Shown here piece after piece: positions 1 through 7,699 of a stretch of 18,857 bases of DNA (the first letter of the stretch is position 1; every line of letters starts with the position of its first letter). The DNA is from CAG-877 sp963660495 (GTDB taxonomy: Bacteria > Bacillota_I > Bacilli_A > RF39 > UBA660). A program made the translations under genes and the position numbers. Location: contig CAVKYO010000043.1 in the NCBI GenBank assembly GCA_963660495.1, positions 1-18,857 of the forward strand, given 5' to 3'. A model generated the notes under the pieces. The model was not told where the DNA came from, ran no database searches, and saw nothing but the letters and a program-made list of their open reading frames with translations.

Positions 1-49
1 TTTCACCAAATTATATATTAAGCACCGAACTGGCGCACCCTTATAAATA

Positions 50-74
50 AAAAAAACAGTCATATTTCAGACTG
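50..74 (-). terminator. Probable intrinsic terminator of ssrA
   Basis: On the minus strand a 5-bp stem (CAGTC / GACTG, positions 74-70 and 61-57) encloses an 8-nt loop and is followed at once by eight T in the transcript sense. The stem is short, but the U-tract is long and the position, about 40 nt beyond the tmRNA 3' end, fits. Confidence 0.5.
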
Positions 75-116
75 AAAACATATTTAAAGTTCGAATAATT
101 TGAACAAATTACTTAC

Positions 117-495
117 TGGTGGAGCTGAGGAGAATCGAACTCCTGTCCGAAAATAAAGCTACATAAACCTCTACAAGCTTAGTTAACTAATTATTCTTAT
201 ATATCATCCAAGTAGTTAACGACCAAGACAATATACCAGCCAATTAATTCTTCCTATTTTCTAGGCAAAAAATAGTTATAACCTACTAAAATGAACCTTC
301 TATAATTCCGTAGATAAAAACTAAAGAAAGCGCAGACCTATATTATTATTAGGCAAAAGCAACAGCTTGGCGAGTACCAAACATGTTAGCAACTGCATTT
401 TTTAAATTTTTTGCGTTTATTTTTTTGTGCCCGTGACGTGGACATTCGACTTGCCATCTATGCTCTAATATTCCCGTCGAAACCAAATCAGCCCC
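117..495 (-). ncRNA. ssrA: tmRNA (transfer-messenger RNA)
   Basis: tmRNA, with SmpB, rescues ribosomes stalled on mRNAs lacking a stop codon and adds a degradation tag. On the minus strand the 5' end reads GGGGCTGATTTGGTTTCGAC, the classic tmRNA start. The 3' end reads TCAGCTCCACCA. The first eight bases, GGGGCTGA, pair with TCAGCTCC (one G-U), leaving discriminator A plus an encoded CCA. The T-arm AGGAG-TTCGATT-CTCCT is intact. The tag reading frame lies at 349-414. At about 379 nt it is of normal size for a one-piece tmRNA. Pseudoknots were not modelled. It is transcribed divergently from pflB and followed by a hairpin and U-tract. Ends were set by acceptor-stem pairing; RNase P should trim the short leader. 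Confidence 0.95.
349..414 (-). other. tmRNA tag-peptide reading frame
   Basis: The frame most likely resumes at GCA (414-412), preceded by AUAAAC, comparable in my recollection to the resume context of mycoplasma tmRNAs. The predicted tag has 21 residues, beginning AKNLKNAV and ending RQAVAFA. Three consecutive TAA stops (351-343) follow. The AFA terminus resembles mollicute tags rather than the LAA end of Bacillus or Escherichia. The resume codon is inferred from context; an alternative site a codon or two away cannot be excluded. Confidence 0.75.
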
Positions 496-505
496 ATGCA
501 GACAT

Positions 506-514
506 ATTATACCA
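506..514 (-). promoter_or_regulatory. Extended -10 promoter of ssrA
   Basis: The minus strand reads TGGTATAAT, a perfect extended -10 (TGn-TATAAT), ending about 10 nt before the mature tmRNA 5' end at 495. No good -35 hexamer sits at the right distance, as is common for TG-extended promoters. It lies within the roughly 110-bp region shared with the divergent pflB gene. Confidence 0.65.
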
Positions 515-579
515 TAATTACCTTTAAAAATCCAGCACAACATTTTAAAGAAAAAAAATTATTTTTATTAATATTATGA

Positions 580-585
580 TATACT
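580..585 (+). promoter_or_regulatory. Possible -10 box for pflBA
   Basis: TATACT (overlapping TATGAT at 575-580) lies just upstream of the AGGAGG ribosome binding site at 592-597. No convincing -35 was found, and the -10 is only about 20 nt from the start codon, so the leader would be very short. A tentative call. Confidence 0.35.
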
Positions 586-604
586 AAAAATAGGAGGTAA
601 TAAT

Positions 605-2830
605 ATGGAACAATGGAAAAAATTTAAAAAAGGAAAATGGACAGAAACCATAAATGTAAGCGACTTTATAAAAGAAAATTATACAAAATATGATGGTGAT
701 AAATCATTTTTAGAAACAACCAGTACAAAAACTAAAACAGTTTGGAGTACTTGTCAAAATCTACTAAAAAAAGAATTAAAAAAACATGTACTATCAATAG
801 ATACAAAACACATGTCAGGTATTAATTCATTTAAACCCGGATATATATGTAAAGAAGATGATGTCATAGTTGGCTTGCAAACAGACGCGCCATTAAAAAG
901 AATTGTAAATCCATATGGTGGAATTCGAATGGTATATCAAGAACTTGATGCATATGGTTACAAATTAGACACAACGGTTGATAAATATCTAAATGAATTC
1001 AGAAAAACTCACAATGATGGTGTATTTGATGCTTATACAGACGAAATAAGAAAAGCAAGACATGTTGGTTTAATAACAGGTTTACCTGATGCCTACGGTC
1101 GTGGAAGAATCATTGGTGACTACAGAAGAATCGCACTATATGGAATAGATTATTTAAAAGAGCAAAAAGAAAAAGACTGGAAAAATCTAACAGGGCCTAT
1201 GACGAATGACTTAATTCAATTACGTGAAGAAGTAGCAGAACAATACCGTGCTTTAGAAGAAATAAAAGACATGGCAAAGTCATACGGATTTGATATTTCA
1301 AAACCAGCAAAAAATGCTAAAGAAGCAATTCAATGGACATACTTTGGCTATCTAGCAGCAATAAAAGAAAATAATGGTGCCGCTATGAGTTTAGGTAGAG
1401 TTGATGCTTTCTTTGATATATATATAACAAAAGATATAGAAGAAGGAATCTTAACTGAAAAAAAAGCTCAAGAATTAATTGACCAGTTTGTAATAAAGCT
1501 AAGACTAGTAAGACATTTACGTACACCAGAATATGACACTCTATTCTCAGGAGATCCAACCTGGGTAACTTGTAGTATTGCTGGTATGTTAAATAATAAA
1601 GAACATCTAGTTACAAAAACATCTTACAGACTTATACATACATTAACCAATCTAGATCCAGCCCCAGAACCAAATATAACTATTCTTTGGGCAGATAAAT
1701 TACCTGAAAGTTTTAAAAAGTATTGTGCAAAAATGTCAATAGAAACAGATGCTATCCAATATGAAAATGATGACTTAATGAGAGAAATTTATGGAAATGA
1801 CTACGCTATCGCATGCTGTGTATCAGCAATGAGACTTGGTAAAGACATGCAATTTTTTGGAGCTAGATGTAATCTTGCTAAAGCACTTCTTTATAGCATC
1901 AATGGTGGAATTGATGAAATTAAAAAAGATAAAGTACTTGAAGATATAGAATTAATGAAAGATGAATATCTAGATTATAAAAAAGTAAAACAAGCATATT
2001 TCAAAGTACTAGAAAAAGTAGCTCAAATTTATTCAGACAGTATGAATATAATTCATTACATGCATGATAAATACGCATACGAAGCTGGACAAATGGCTTT
2101 ACACGATACCGATGTTCATAGATATATGGCCTATGGTGTAGCAGGACTTTCCGTTGTAGCCGATTCACTTTCCGCAATAAAATACGCTAAAGTTAAACCA
2201 AAACGTGATAAAGACGGACTATGTATTGATTTTGAAATAGAAGGTGACTTTCCAAAGTATGGAAACGATGATGATAGAGTCGACGATATTGCTATAGAAA
2301 TAGTAAGTAAATTCTCTAGTGAATTAAAAAAACACCCAACATATCGTAATGCTGAACAAACATTATCAGTACTAACAATAACTTCAAACGTTGTCTATGG
2401 TGAAAAAACAGGTGCCACACCAGACGGTAGAAAAAAAGGTGTACCTTTCGCACCAGGAGCTAATCCAATGCATGGAAGAGATACTAATGGCGCAATTGCT
2501 TCTCTTAATTCAGTTGCTAAACTTCCATATGAACGTTGTTGTAAAGATGGTATATCAAACACATTCACAATAGTGCCAAGCGCCTTAGGCATGGATAAAA
2601 ACCAACAAATAGAAAACCTAGTTAACTTAATGGATGGATACTTCTCACAAGGCGCTCATCACTTAAATGTTAACGTATTAAACAGAGAAACTCTAATTGA
2701 TGCCATGAATCATCCTGAAAAATATCCTTTACTTACCATAAGAGTATCAGGCTACTCAGTTCATTTCAATAGATTAACCAAGAAGCAACAACAAGAAGTA
2801 ATTGAAAGAACTTTCCATGAGAAAATATGA
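605..2830 (+). CDS. pflB: Pyruvate formate-lyase (formate C-acetyltransferase)
   Basis: This glycyl-radical enzyme converts pyruvate and CoA to acetyl-CoA and formate in anaerobic fermentation. At 741 aa it has typical length. Key residues are visible: the catalytic cysteine pair Cys404-Cys405 in IACCVSAM (codons at 1814-1819), and the C-terminal glycyl-radical loop RVSGYS with the radical glycine at Gly716, followed by a typical LTKKQQQEVIERTF tail. The common form of the cysteine motif is CCVSPM, so Ala replaces Pro here. The start is supported by AGGAGG at 592-597, 7 nt before ATG. Its TGA stop overlaps the start of pflA as ATGA, indicating a translationally coupled pair. Use of TGA as stop argues against the mycoplasma code. 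It is intact and recognisable along its full length. Confidence 0.97.
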   Translation: MEQWKKFKKGKWTETINVSDFIKENYTKYDGDKSFLETTSTKTKTVWSTCQNLLKKELKKHVLSIDTKHMSGINSFKPGYICKEDDVIVGLQTDAPLKRIVNPYGGIRMVYQELDAYGYKLDTTVDKYLNEFRKTHNDGVFDAYTDEIRKARHVGLITGLPDAYGRGRIIGDYRRIALYGIDYLKEQKEKDWKNLTGPMTNDLIQLREEVAEQYRALEEIKDMAKSYGFDISKPAKNAKEAIQWTYFGYLAAIKENNGAAMSLGRVDAFFDIYITKDIEEGILTEKKAQELIDQFVIKLRLVRHLRTPEYDTLFSGDPTWVTCSIAGMLNNKEHLVTKTSYRLIHTLTNLDPAPEPNITILWADKLPESFKKYCAKMSIETDAIQYENDDLMREIYGNDYAIACCVSAMRLGKDMQFFGARCNLAKALLYSINGGIDEIKKDKVLEDIELMKDEYLDYKKVKQAYFKVLEKVAQIYSDSMNIIHYMHDKYAYEAGQMALHDTDVHRYMAYGVAGLSVVADSLSAIKYAKVKPKRDKDGLCIDFEIEGDFPKYGNDDDRVDDIAIEIVSKFSSELKKHPTYRNAEQTLSVLTITSNVVYGEKTGATPDGRKKGVPFAPGANPMHGRDTNGAIASLNSVAKLPYERCCKDGISNTFTIVPSALGMDKNQQIENLVNLMDGYFSQGAHHLNVNVLNRETLIDAMNHPEKYPLLTIRVSGYSVHFNRLTKKQQQEVIERTFHEKI

Positions 2831-3549
2831 ACATGAAAACAAGCATTGATTCAATTGAAACATTTGGACTAGTAGATGGTCCAGGAATTAGAGTAGTAAT
2901 TTTCTTTAATGGATGTAAACTAAGATGCAAATTTTGTCATAATCCAGAAATGTTTATAAAAAAAGAAAACAATTACAACATAGACGAAGTATATAAAAAA
3001 ATACTTAGATGCAAACCATATTTTAAAAATACAGGTGGCGTTACCTTTTCTGGAGGAGAACCTCTCCTAAATGATAAATTTATAATAGAATTATCAAAAA
3101 AATTAAAAAAAGACAATATCAATATTGCCATAGATACAGCGGGGGTAGGAAATGGTTCATATGAAGAAATATTAAAATATGTAGATTTAGTACTATTAGA
3201 CATAAAACACACAGAGCCAAGCACCTATAAAAATTTAACTGGTCAAGAAATAACTCATGTAGAAAAATTTATTCAAGAACTAAATAAACAAAATAAAAAA
3301 GTCTGGATAAGACAAGTAATAGTACCAGGTCTAACTGATAATAAAGAATATATAGATAGTCTAGTAAATTACTTAAAGAAAATTAAAAACATAGAACGAG
3401 TAGATTTTCTACCCTTTCATAGACTAGGTAGAGAAAAGTACATATCTTTAAACATACCTTATCCATATGAAAATAAACCAGATATGGATAAAGACAAGTG
3501 TGAAGAATTATATAAATATTTTCAAAGTAAATACCAAAAAGAGAACTAA
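2827..3549 (+). CDS. pflA: Pyruvate formate-lyase activating enzyme
   Basis: This radical-SAM enzyme abstracts a hydrogen from the active-site glycine of PflB, using a 4Fe-4S cluster and S-adenosylmethionine. It is 240 aa, normal for the family. The cluster motif CX3CX2C is Cys30, Cys34, Cys37 (GCKLRCKFCHNPE), and the SAM-binding GGE motif is FSGGEPL at residues 74-80. The N-terminal ETFGLVDGPGIR is typical of PflA. ATG at 2827 overlaps the pflB stop by 4 bp with no strong Shine-Dalgarno sequence, so it is probably translated by coupling. A second Met two codons downstream (2833) is an alternative start. The stop lies inside the terminator stem at 3537-3564. Confidence 0.96.
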   Translation: MNMKTSIDSIETFGLVDGPGIRVVIFFNGCKLRCKFCHNPEMFIKKENNYNIDEVYKKILRCKPYFKNTGGVTFSGGEPLLNDKFIIELSKKLKKDNINIAIDTAGVGNGSYEEILKYVDLVLLDIKHTEPSTYKNLTGQEITHVEKFIQELNKQNKKVWIRQVIVPGLTDNKEYIDSLVNYLKKIKNIERVDFLPFHRLGREKYISLNIPYPYENKPDMDKDKCEELYKYFQSKYQKEN

Positions 3550-3564
3550 AAGCAGTTCTCTTTT
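3537..3564. terminator. Bidirectional terminator between pflA and smpB
   Basis: A perfect 10-bp inverted repeat (AAAAGAGAAC / GTTCTCTTTT) encloses an 8-nt loop. It is U-rich at the 3' side on both strands and serves both pflBA (plus) and the convergent rnr-capA-smpB unit (minus). The pflA stop codon TAA begins the loop. Confidence 0.85.
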
Positions 3565-3601
3565 ATCATATAAAATGTCATATAAACACAAAAAATCAAA
3601 C

Positions 3602-4039
3602 TTAATACTGTTTAATTTTCTTTTGCATTTCCCTTTTTATATCTCTTTCTTTTATAGATTCACGTTTATTATAATTCTTTTTACCAAGACAAACACCCAG
3701 TAATACTTTTAATTTATTATCTTTGAAATACAATTTAATCGGAACCAAGGTACGACCAGAAATCTCTATAGCTTGTTGAATCTTCTTAATCTCTTTCTTA
3801 TGTAATAAAAGTTTTCTACTTCTAGTTTCTTCATGATTAAAAATATTTCCTTCTTTATACTGACCTACATACATATTAAGTAAAAATACTTCATTATTTT
3901 TAATAATTCCATAACAGTCTTTAATATTACAATTACCCTCACGTATAGACTTTATTTCAGTACCCGTAAGAACAATACCAGCTTCATATGTATCCTCAAT
4001 AAAATAATCATGATTTGCTTTTCTATTTAGTATTTCCAT
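3602..4039 (-). CDS. smpB: SsrA-binding protein SmpB
   Basis: SmpB binds the tRNA-like domain of tmRNA and delivers it to stalled ribosomes. The 145-aa product begins MEILNRKANHDYFIED and has the family motifs YEAGIVLTGTEIKSIREG and GTLVP-like GRTLVPIKLYF, with a basic C-terminal tail (KKIKQY). The reading frame is open upstream to 4111, but ATG at 4039 is chosen because the family begins here and because AGGAG (4053-4049) lies about 9 nt upstream. The capA-like stop at 4044-4046 leaves only 4 nt between the genes, so the two are co-transcribed and probably coupled. Its partner ssrA lies about 3.1 kb away beyond pflBA. Confidence 0.95.
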   Translation of the reverse strand: MEILNRKANHDYFIEDTYEAGIVLTGTEIKSIREGNCNIKDCYGIIKNNEVFLLNMYVGQYKEGNIFNHEETRSRKLLLHKKEIKKIQQAIEISGRTLVPIKLYFKDNKLKVLLGVCLGKKNYNKRESIKERDIKREMQKKIKQY

Positions 4040-4043
4040 ATAA

Positions 4044-5222
4044 TCACGCTCCTGTAAGACCCCAAACAAGTTCAGGAAATCTAGAACTAACAATACCCTT
4101 ATAATATTCATAATAATTAATATAATTTGGCAACAAAGTATTATCTAATTTATAATAAGGATAAACTTTAAAGTTCCTTCCATATTTTGAATATGTATAT
4201 ATGAGTTCTGCTTTTGGACTTTCAATACTAATTGTTACTGTATCATCAACATCAACAACCTTTTTTATAGTTACTTCCATCATTAAACCAGTTAATCTTT
4301 CTATACCGACTTGATCAGAAATAAAATTACCTAACGAATAAATAACAAAAGTTTTACCATCATTAATATATTCAACTGGTTCAACTACATGAGGATGAGC
4401 ACCAATAATTAAATTAACTCCTAATGATGACAAGTAATTAGCGATTTCTGTCTGTTGAGATGAAACTCCTAAAGAATACTCAATACCCCAGTGCATCGCC
4501 ACAATAATAACATCAGCCAAATCTTTAACCTTAGCAATATCAGCAGCAGCTTTTTCAGGAGAATAAACATTATTTAAATATTCTTTACCGGCTGGTGTTT
4601 CTAAACCATTAGTCCATGTAGTATAAGAAAAGAATGCATATGATATACCATTGATATTATAAACATGTGACTCTTCTCTTTCCTCTTTTGAAGTCCATTG
4701 ACCTGAGTATACCACGTTTTCTTTACTTTTCCAATAATTAACAGAGTTTATTACTCCAGCTTCACCCTTATCCATAGTATGATTAGTTGCCAAAGAAACA
4801 AGATTAAATCCTGCATCTAAAAATGCATCACCTACTTCACTTGGAGAATTAAATCTTGGATAATTAGAATATCCAAATTCTGCCCCACCTAAAATAGTTT
4901 CCTGATTATAATACTTCAAATCATATTTAGTAGAAATTGGTTTTATATATTCTAACATTGGCTTAAAATTATAGCTACCATCATCATTTTCAGCGTCTTT
5001 ATATATGTTACTATGAATTAAAGCATCACCTACCATAAAAACACTTGTTTCATAAACCTTCGGAACTTTTACCTCTTCTTTCTCTTCAATAGGTTCTTTT
5101 TCTATTTTTTCAGTAGCTTTAGGTTTCAAAAAAAGAATAAATAAAACAAAAAAAAGAAGAAGAATAAAAATAAATAAAATAACTTTCTTATACTTTTTCT
5201 TTAATCTTCTTCTTCGTTTCAT
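4044..5222 (-). CDS. Membrane-anchored CapA / PGA_cap-family metallophosphatase-like protein
   Basis: This 392-aa protein has a very basic N-terminus (KRRRRLKKKYKK), one hydrophobic segment at about residues 13-32, a charged Lys/Glu linker to about 53, then an extracellular domain of the poly-gamma-glutamate capsule (CapA/PgsA) family within the calcineurin-like metallophosphatase fold. Visible motifs are GDALIH (65-70), YNQET (105-109), ATNHTMDKG (145-153), MHWGIEYS, GAHPHVVEPVE and YSLGNFISDQ. The family is tied to poly-gamma-glutamate synthesis when beside pgsBC, but no such genes are here, so the substrate is unknown; a general surface phosphatase role is possible. RBS AAGGTG overlaps the end of rnr; the gap to rnr is 6 nt. 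It sits between rnr and smpB, an unusual interruption of that cluster. Confidence 0.85.
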   Translation of the reverse strand: MKRRRRLKKKYKKVILFIFILLLFFVLFILFLKPKATEKIEKEPIEEKEEVKVPKVYETSVFMVGDALIHSNIYKDAENDDGSYNFKPMLEYIKPISTKYDLKYYNQETILGGAEFGYSNYPRFNSPSEVGDAFLDAGFNLVSLATNHTMDKGEAGVINSVNYWKSKENVVYSGQWTSKEEREESHVYNINGISYAFFSYTTWTNGLETPAGKEYLNNVYSPEKAAADIAKVKDLADVIIVAMHWGIEYSLGVSSQQTEIANYLSSLGVNLIIGAHPHVVEPVEYINDGKTFVIYSLGNFISDQVGIERLTGLMMEVTIKKVVDVDDTVTISIESPKAELIYTYSKYGRNFKVYPYYKLDNTLLPNYINYYEYYKGIVSSRFPELVWGLTGA

Positions 5223-5228
5223 AAACTA

Positions 5229-7337
5229 CTACACCTTCTTTACTATTTCAAAATCTATAGTCTTATCTTCTTTAGATGCTCTAACAACTTTTACTAAAAC
5301 TCTCTCACCAATTGTATATTTAACATGACTTTTTTCACCAGTCAATGTCATTCTATCTTCATCATAAACAAAGAAGTCAGGCATATCACGTAAAGGAACT
5401 AAACCTTCTACTAAATTATCAAGTTCTACAAACATACCAAAACTAGTAACAGAAGAAATCATACCTTCAAATTCTTCACCAATATGACTCTCCATATATT
5501 CAGCCATTTTCATATCTTCTACTTCACGTTCACAATCTACTGAAGCTCTTTCTCTATCAGAAGAATGTTCAGCTATATAAACCAACTTTTCTTCCCATTT
5601 ACGAATAGTAGAATTATCTATCTTATTTTCAAACAAATATGTTCTAAGCAAACGATGCACAGTTGTATCTGGATAACGACGTATAGGTGAAGTAAAATGT
5701 GTATAACATGAACTAGCCAAACCATAATGACCTAAGTTTTCAGGACGGTAAACCGCTTTTTGCATACATCTTAATAACAAACTAGATAATATCTTATATT
5801 CAGGTTTATCCTCAAGTGCCTTTAATATTCTTTGCATTGTTGTAGGTTTAGTATCTTTTATATCACCAGGTACTTGATATCCTAAATTACTAACAAAACC
5901 TAAGAAACTTCTAATTTTCTCTTCTTTTGGAACTTCATGTACACGATATATAAATGGTAAATTCATAAAGTAAATATGAGTCGCAACACATTCATTAGCA
6001 GCAATCATAAAGTCTTCAATTAAATTTTCACCAGTACCACGTTCACGAACTGTTATTTCAGTAGGTTTACAATTTTCATCAACTAAAATTTTAGCCTCAT
6101 CTATATCAAAGTTAATATAACCTCTTTTTACTTTTGCTTTTCTAAGAATACCAGCAAGTTCTGCCATAATTTTTAAAGTATCAACATAAGGTTCATATCC
6201 TTCTGGAACTACATTTTTCTCTAATATACTATTAACTTTCTTATAAGTCATTTGTATTCTTGATCTAATAACACTAGGGAATATTTCATAATCTATTTGT
6301 TTCCCAGAACTATCAAATTCCATAACACATGATATAGCTAAACGATCAACATTAGGATTTAAAGAACATATACCATTAGAAAGTTCATGAGGTAACATTG
6401 GTATAACTCTATCAACCAAGTAAACACTAGTTCCTCTTTCCATAGCTTCATTATCTAACGGACTTCCTTCTTTAACATAATAACTAACATCAGCTATATG
6501 AACACCTAATTTATAATGTCCAGAAGCAAACTTTTCAATTGAAATAGCGTCATCTATATCTTTAGTATCATCACCATCAATAGTAAATATTACTTGACTT
6601 CTTAAATCCCTTCTACCATTAAGTTCTTCAGGTAATACTTCCATATTAATATTAGAAACTTCTTCTTTTACATCATCTGGAAAAACCGTATTAATATTAT
6701 ATTTATAAATTATTGATAATATATCAACACCTGGGTCATTCTTATGTCCAATAATCTCAACAACTTTTCCTTCATACTTTAAATTATTATTAAGTTTTTT
6801 ATCTAACTCAACAACTACTTTATGACCATCAACAGCATTCAAAGTCTTATCCTTAGGTATTTCAATATTAAGTTTTATTTTATTGTCATCCAACTTAATA
6901 TGTCCCTTACCTTTTTCATCAAATGTAATTTCTCCAACATATCTTTGTACTTGTCTCTTAATTATTTTTAATACTCTACCTTCTAGTCTATCTAAAGTCA
7001 TCTTACTAGTGATTTCAACTAAGACAATATCATCATGAATAGCGCCATTCATATTATCTACCGCTACATAAACATCATCATCCATATTTTCTATCTCAAC
7101 AAAGCCAAAACCTTTTTTATTGGTTCTCATTACACCTTTTCTTAAATGACTCTTTTCAAGCATCATATATTTATTCTTATTAGAATGATATACAATAACT
7201 TCATCCTCTAGCTTTCTAAGTTCATCAGTAAGTAATTTAGCTTGTTCAACATCATTTATGTGTAACATATCTTGTAACTCATAAACATCAAGAGCTCTAT
7301 CACTATTCTTCAAAATATTTAAAATATCATCTCTCAT
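5229..7337 (-). CDS. rnr: Ribonuclease R
   Basis: RNase R is a processive 3'-5' exoribonuclease that degrades structured RNA and, in trans-translation, the non-stop mRNA released by tmRNA/SmpB. The 702-aa protein has an N-terminal winged-helix domain (about 1-60), cold-shock domains (about 65-210), the RNB catalytic domain and a C-terminal S1 domain (about 618-700, including GMISSVTSFGMFVELDN). The metal-binding aspartates in TIDGDDTKDIDDA are Asp254, Asp260, Asp262 and Asp263; HFTSPIRRYPD is also present. ATG at 7337 has RBS AGAGGGTGAT just upstream. It heads the rnr-capA-smpB unit, behind the secG terminator, with a likely promoter of its own. Confidence 0.96.
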   Translation of the reverse strand: MRDDILNILKNSDRALDVYELQDMLHINDVEQAKLLTDELRKLEDEVIVYHSNKNKYMMLEKSHLRKGVMRTNKKGFGFVEIENMDDDVYVAVDNMNGAIHDDIVLVEITSKMTLDRLEGRVLKIIKRQVQRYVGEITFDEKGKGHIKLDDNKIKLNIEIPKDKTLNAVDGHKVVVELDKKLNNNLKYEGKVVEIIGHKNDPGVDILSIIYKYNINTVFPDDVKEEVSNINMEVLPEELNGRRDLRSQVIFTIDGDDTKDIDDAISIEKFASGHYKLGVHIADVSYYVKEGSPLDNEAMERGTSVYLVDRVIPMLPHELSNGICSLNPNVDRLAISCVMEFDSSGKQIDYEIFPSVIRSRIQMTYKKVNSILEKNVVPEGYEPYVDTLKIMAELAGILRKAKVKRGYINFDIDEAKILVDENCKPTEITVRERGTGENLIEDFMIAANECVATHIYFMNLPFIYRVHEVPKEEKIRSFLGFVSNLGYQVPGDIKDTKPTTMQRILKALEDKPEYKILSSLLLRCMQKAVYRPENLGHYGLASSCYTHFTSPIRRYPDTTVHRLLRTYLFENKIDNSTIRKWEEKLVYIAEHSSDRERASVDCEREVEDMKMAEYMESHIGEEFEGMISSVTSFGMFVELDNLVEGLVPLRDMPDFFVYDEDRMTLTGEKSHVKYTIGERVLVKVVRASKEDKTIDFEIVKKV

Positions 7338-7366
7338 TAAATCACCCTCTTATTCATCCTATCATT

Positions 7367-7372
7367 ATTATA
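7367..7372 (-). promoter_or_regulatory. Probable -10 box for rnr-capA-smpB
   Basis: TATAAT on the minus strand lies 30-35 nt upstream of the rnr start codon and just downstream of the secG terminator. At 17 bp the -35 position falls in the T-tract of that terminator (TTTTTT), so the -35 is poor. Confidence 0.45.
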
Positions 7373-7385
7373 CTTCATAATCTTC

Positions 7386-7416
7386 AAAAAAAAAAGACAT
7401 ATACAAAATATATGTC
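7386..7416 (-). terminator. Intrinsic terminator downstream of secG
   Basis: A perfect 8-bp stem, GACATATA / TATATGTC (7416-7409 and 7403-7396), with loop TTTTG, is followed by ten consecutive T in transcript sense. It separates secG from rnr. Confidence 0.9.
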
Positions 7417-7428
7417 AAATCTAATTAC

Positions 7429-7644
7429 TTATATAAACATAGAAACTAAGCAAATAATAAAGAAACTTAATCCTAAAATTAAAGTAATACGACTAATAAC
7501 TAACTCTGAACCACGTTCTTTTCTCTTACTGAATAAGTCTGAACTACTACCAGATAGAATTTGAGCAGCACTTTCAGCTTTACCAGATTGAAGAAGAACT
7601 ATAATAATTAATAAAATGGAAATAATTAAAAGTACCTTTTCCAT
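7429..7644 (-). CDS. secG: Preprotein translocase subunit SecG
   Basis: SecG is the small auxiliary subunit of the SecYEG channel. The 71-aa product has two hydrophobic segments (about residues 4-19 and 48-70), joined by a polar loop with the typical LLQSGKAE and a Gly/Ser-rich stretch ending LFSKRKERGSE. The frame is open upstream to 7665, but ATG at 7644 is preferred because GGAGGTG lies 4 nt before it and because MEKVLLII is a usual SecG beginning. A good promoter at 7671-7699 and a terminator at 7386-7416 make it a monocistronic unit. The secG-rnr-smpB-ssrA order is classical in Firmicutes and is partly kept here. Confidence 0.93.
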   Translation of the reverse strand: MEKVLLIISILLIIIVLLQSGKAESAAQILSGSSSDLFSKRKERGSELVISRITLILGLSFFIICLVSMFI

Positions 7645-7670
7645 AAAACACCTCCGTTTTAACAATAACT

Positions 7671-7699
7671 ATAATACCATAAATATCATTTAGTTGCAA
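7671..7699 (-). promoter_or_regulatory. Promoter of secG
   Basis: On the minus strand TTGCAA (7699-7694), a 17-bp spacer, then TATTAT (7676-7671) preceded by TGG, an extended -10. It overlaps the end of the kinase-like gene by a few bases and lies about 27 nt before the secG start. Confidence 0.65.

Noticed and set aside
349..543. 64-codon minus-strand reading frame covering the ssrA 5' half
   Set aside because: It is the tmRNA itself; only the tag part (349-414) is translated, as the tmRNA tag. The upstream part crosses the tmRNA promoter and acceptor stem.
1814..1819. PflB as a different glycyl-radical enzyme (for example a diol dehydratase)
   Set aside because: The adjacent cysteine pair Cys404-Cys405 is typical of true pyruvate formate-lyase; other family members have a single active-site Cys in a GCxE motif.
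2391..2592. Short open frames on both strands inside pflB
   Set aside because: Shadows of the pflB coding frame; no independent start signals.
3467..3703. 78-codon plus-strand frame overlapping the end of pflA
   Set aside because: It runs through the bidirectional terminator and antisense to smpB, has no RBS, and its hydrophobicity comes from A/T-rich codons.
4040..4111. 24-codon N-terminal extension of smpB
   Set aside because: It lies inside the end of the capA-like gene, has no family similarity, and the RBS and conserved start are at 4039.
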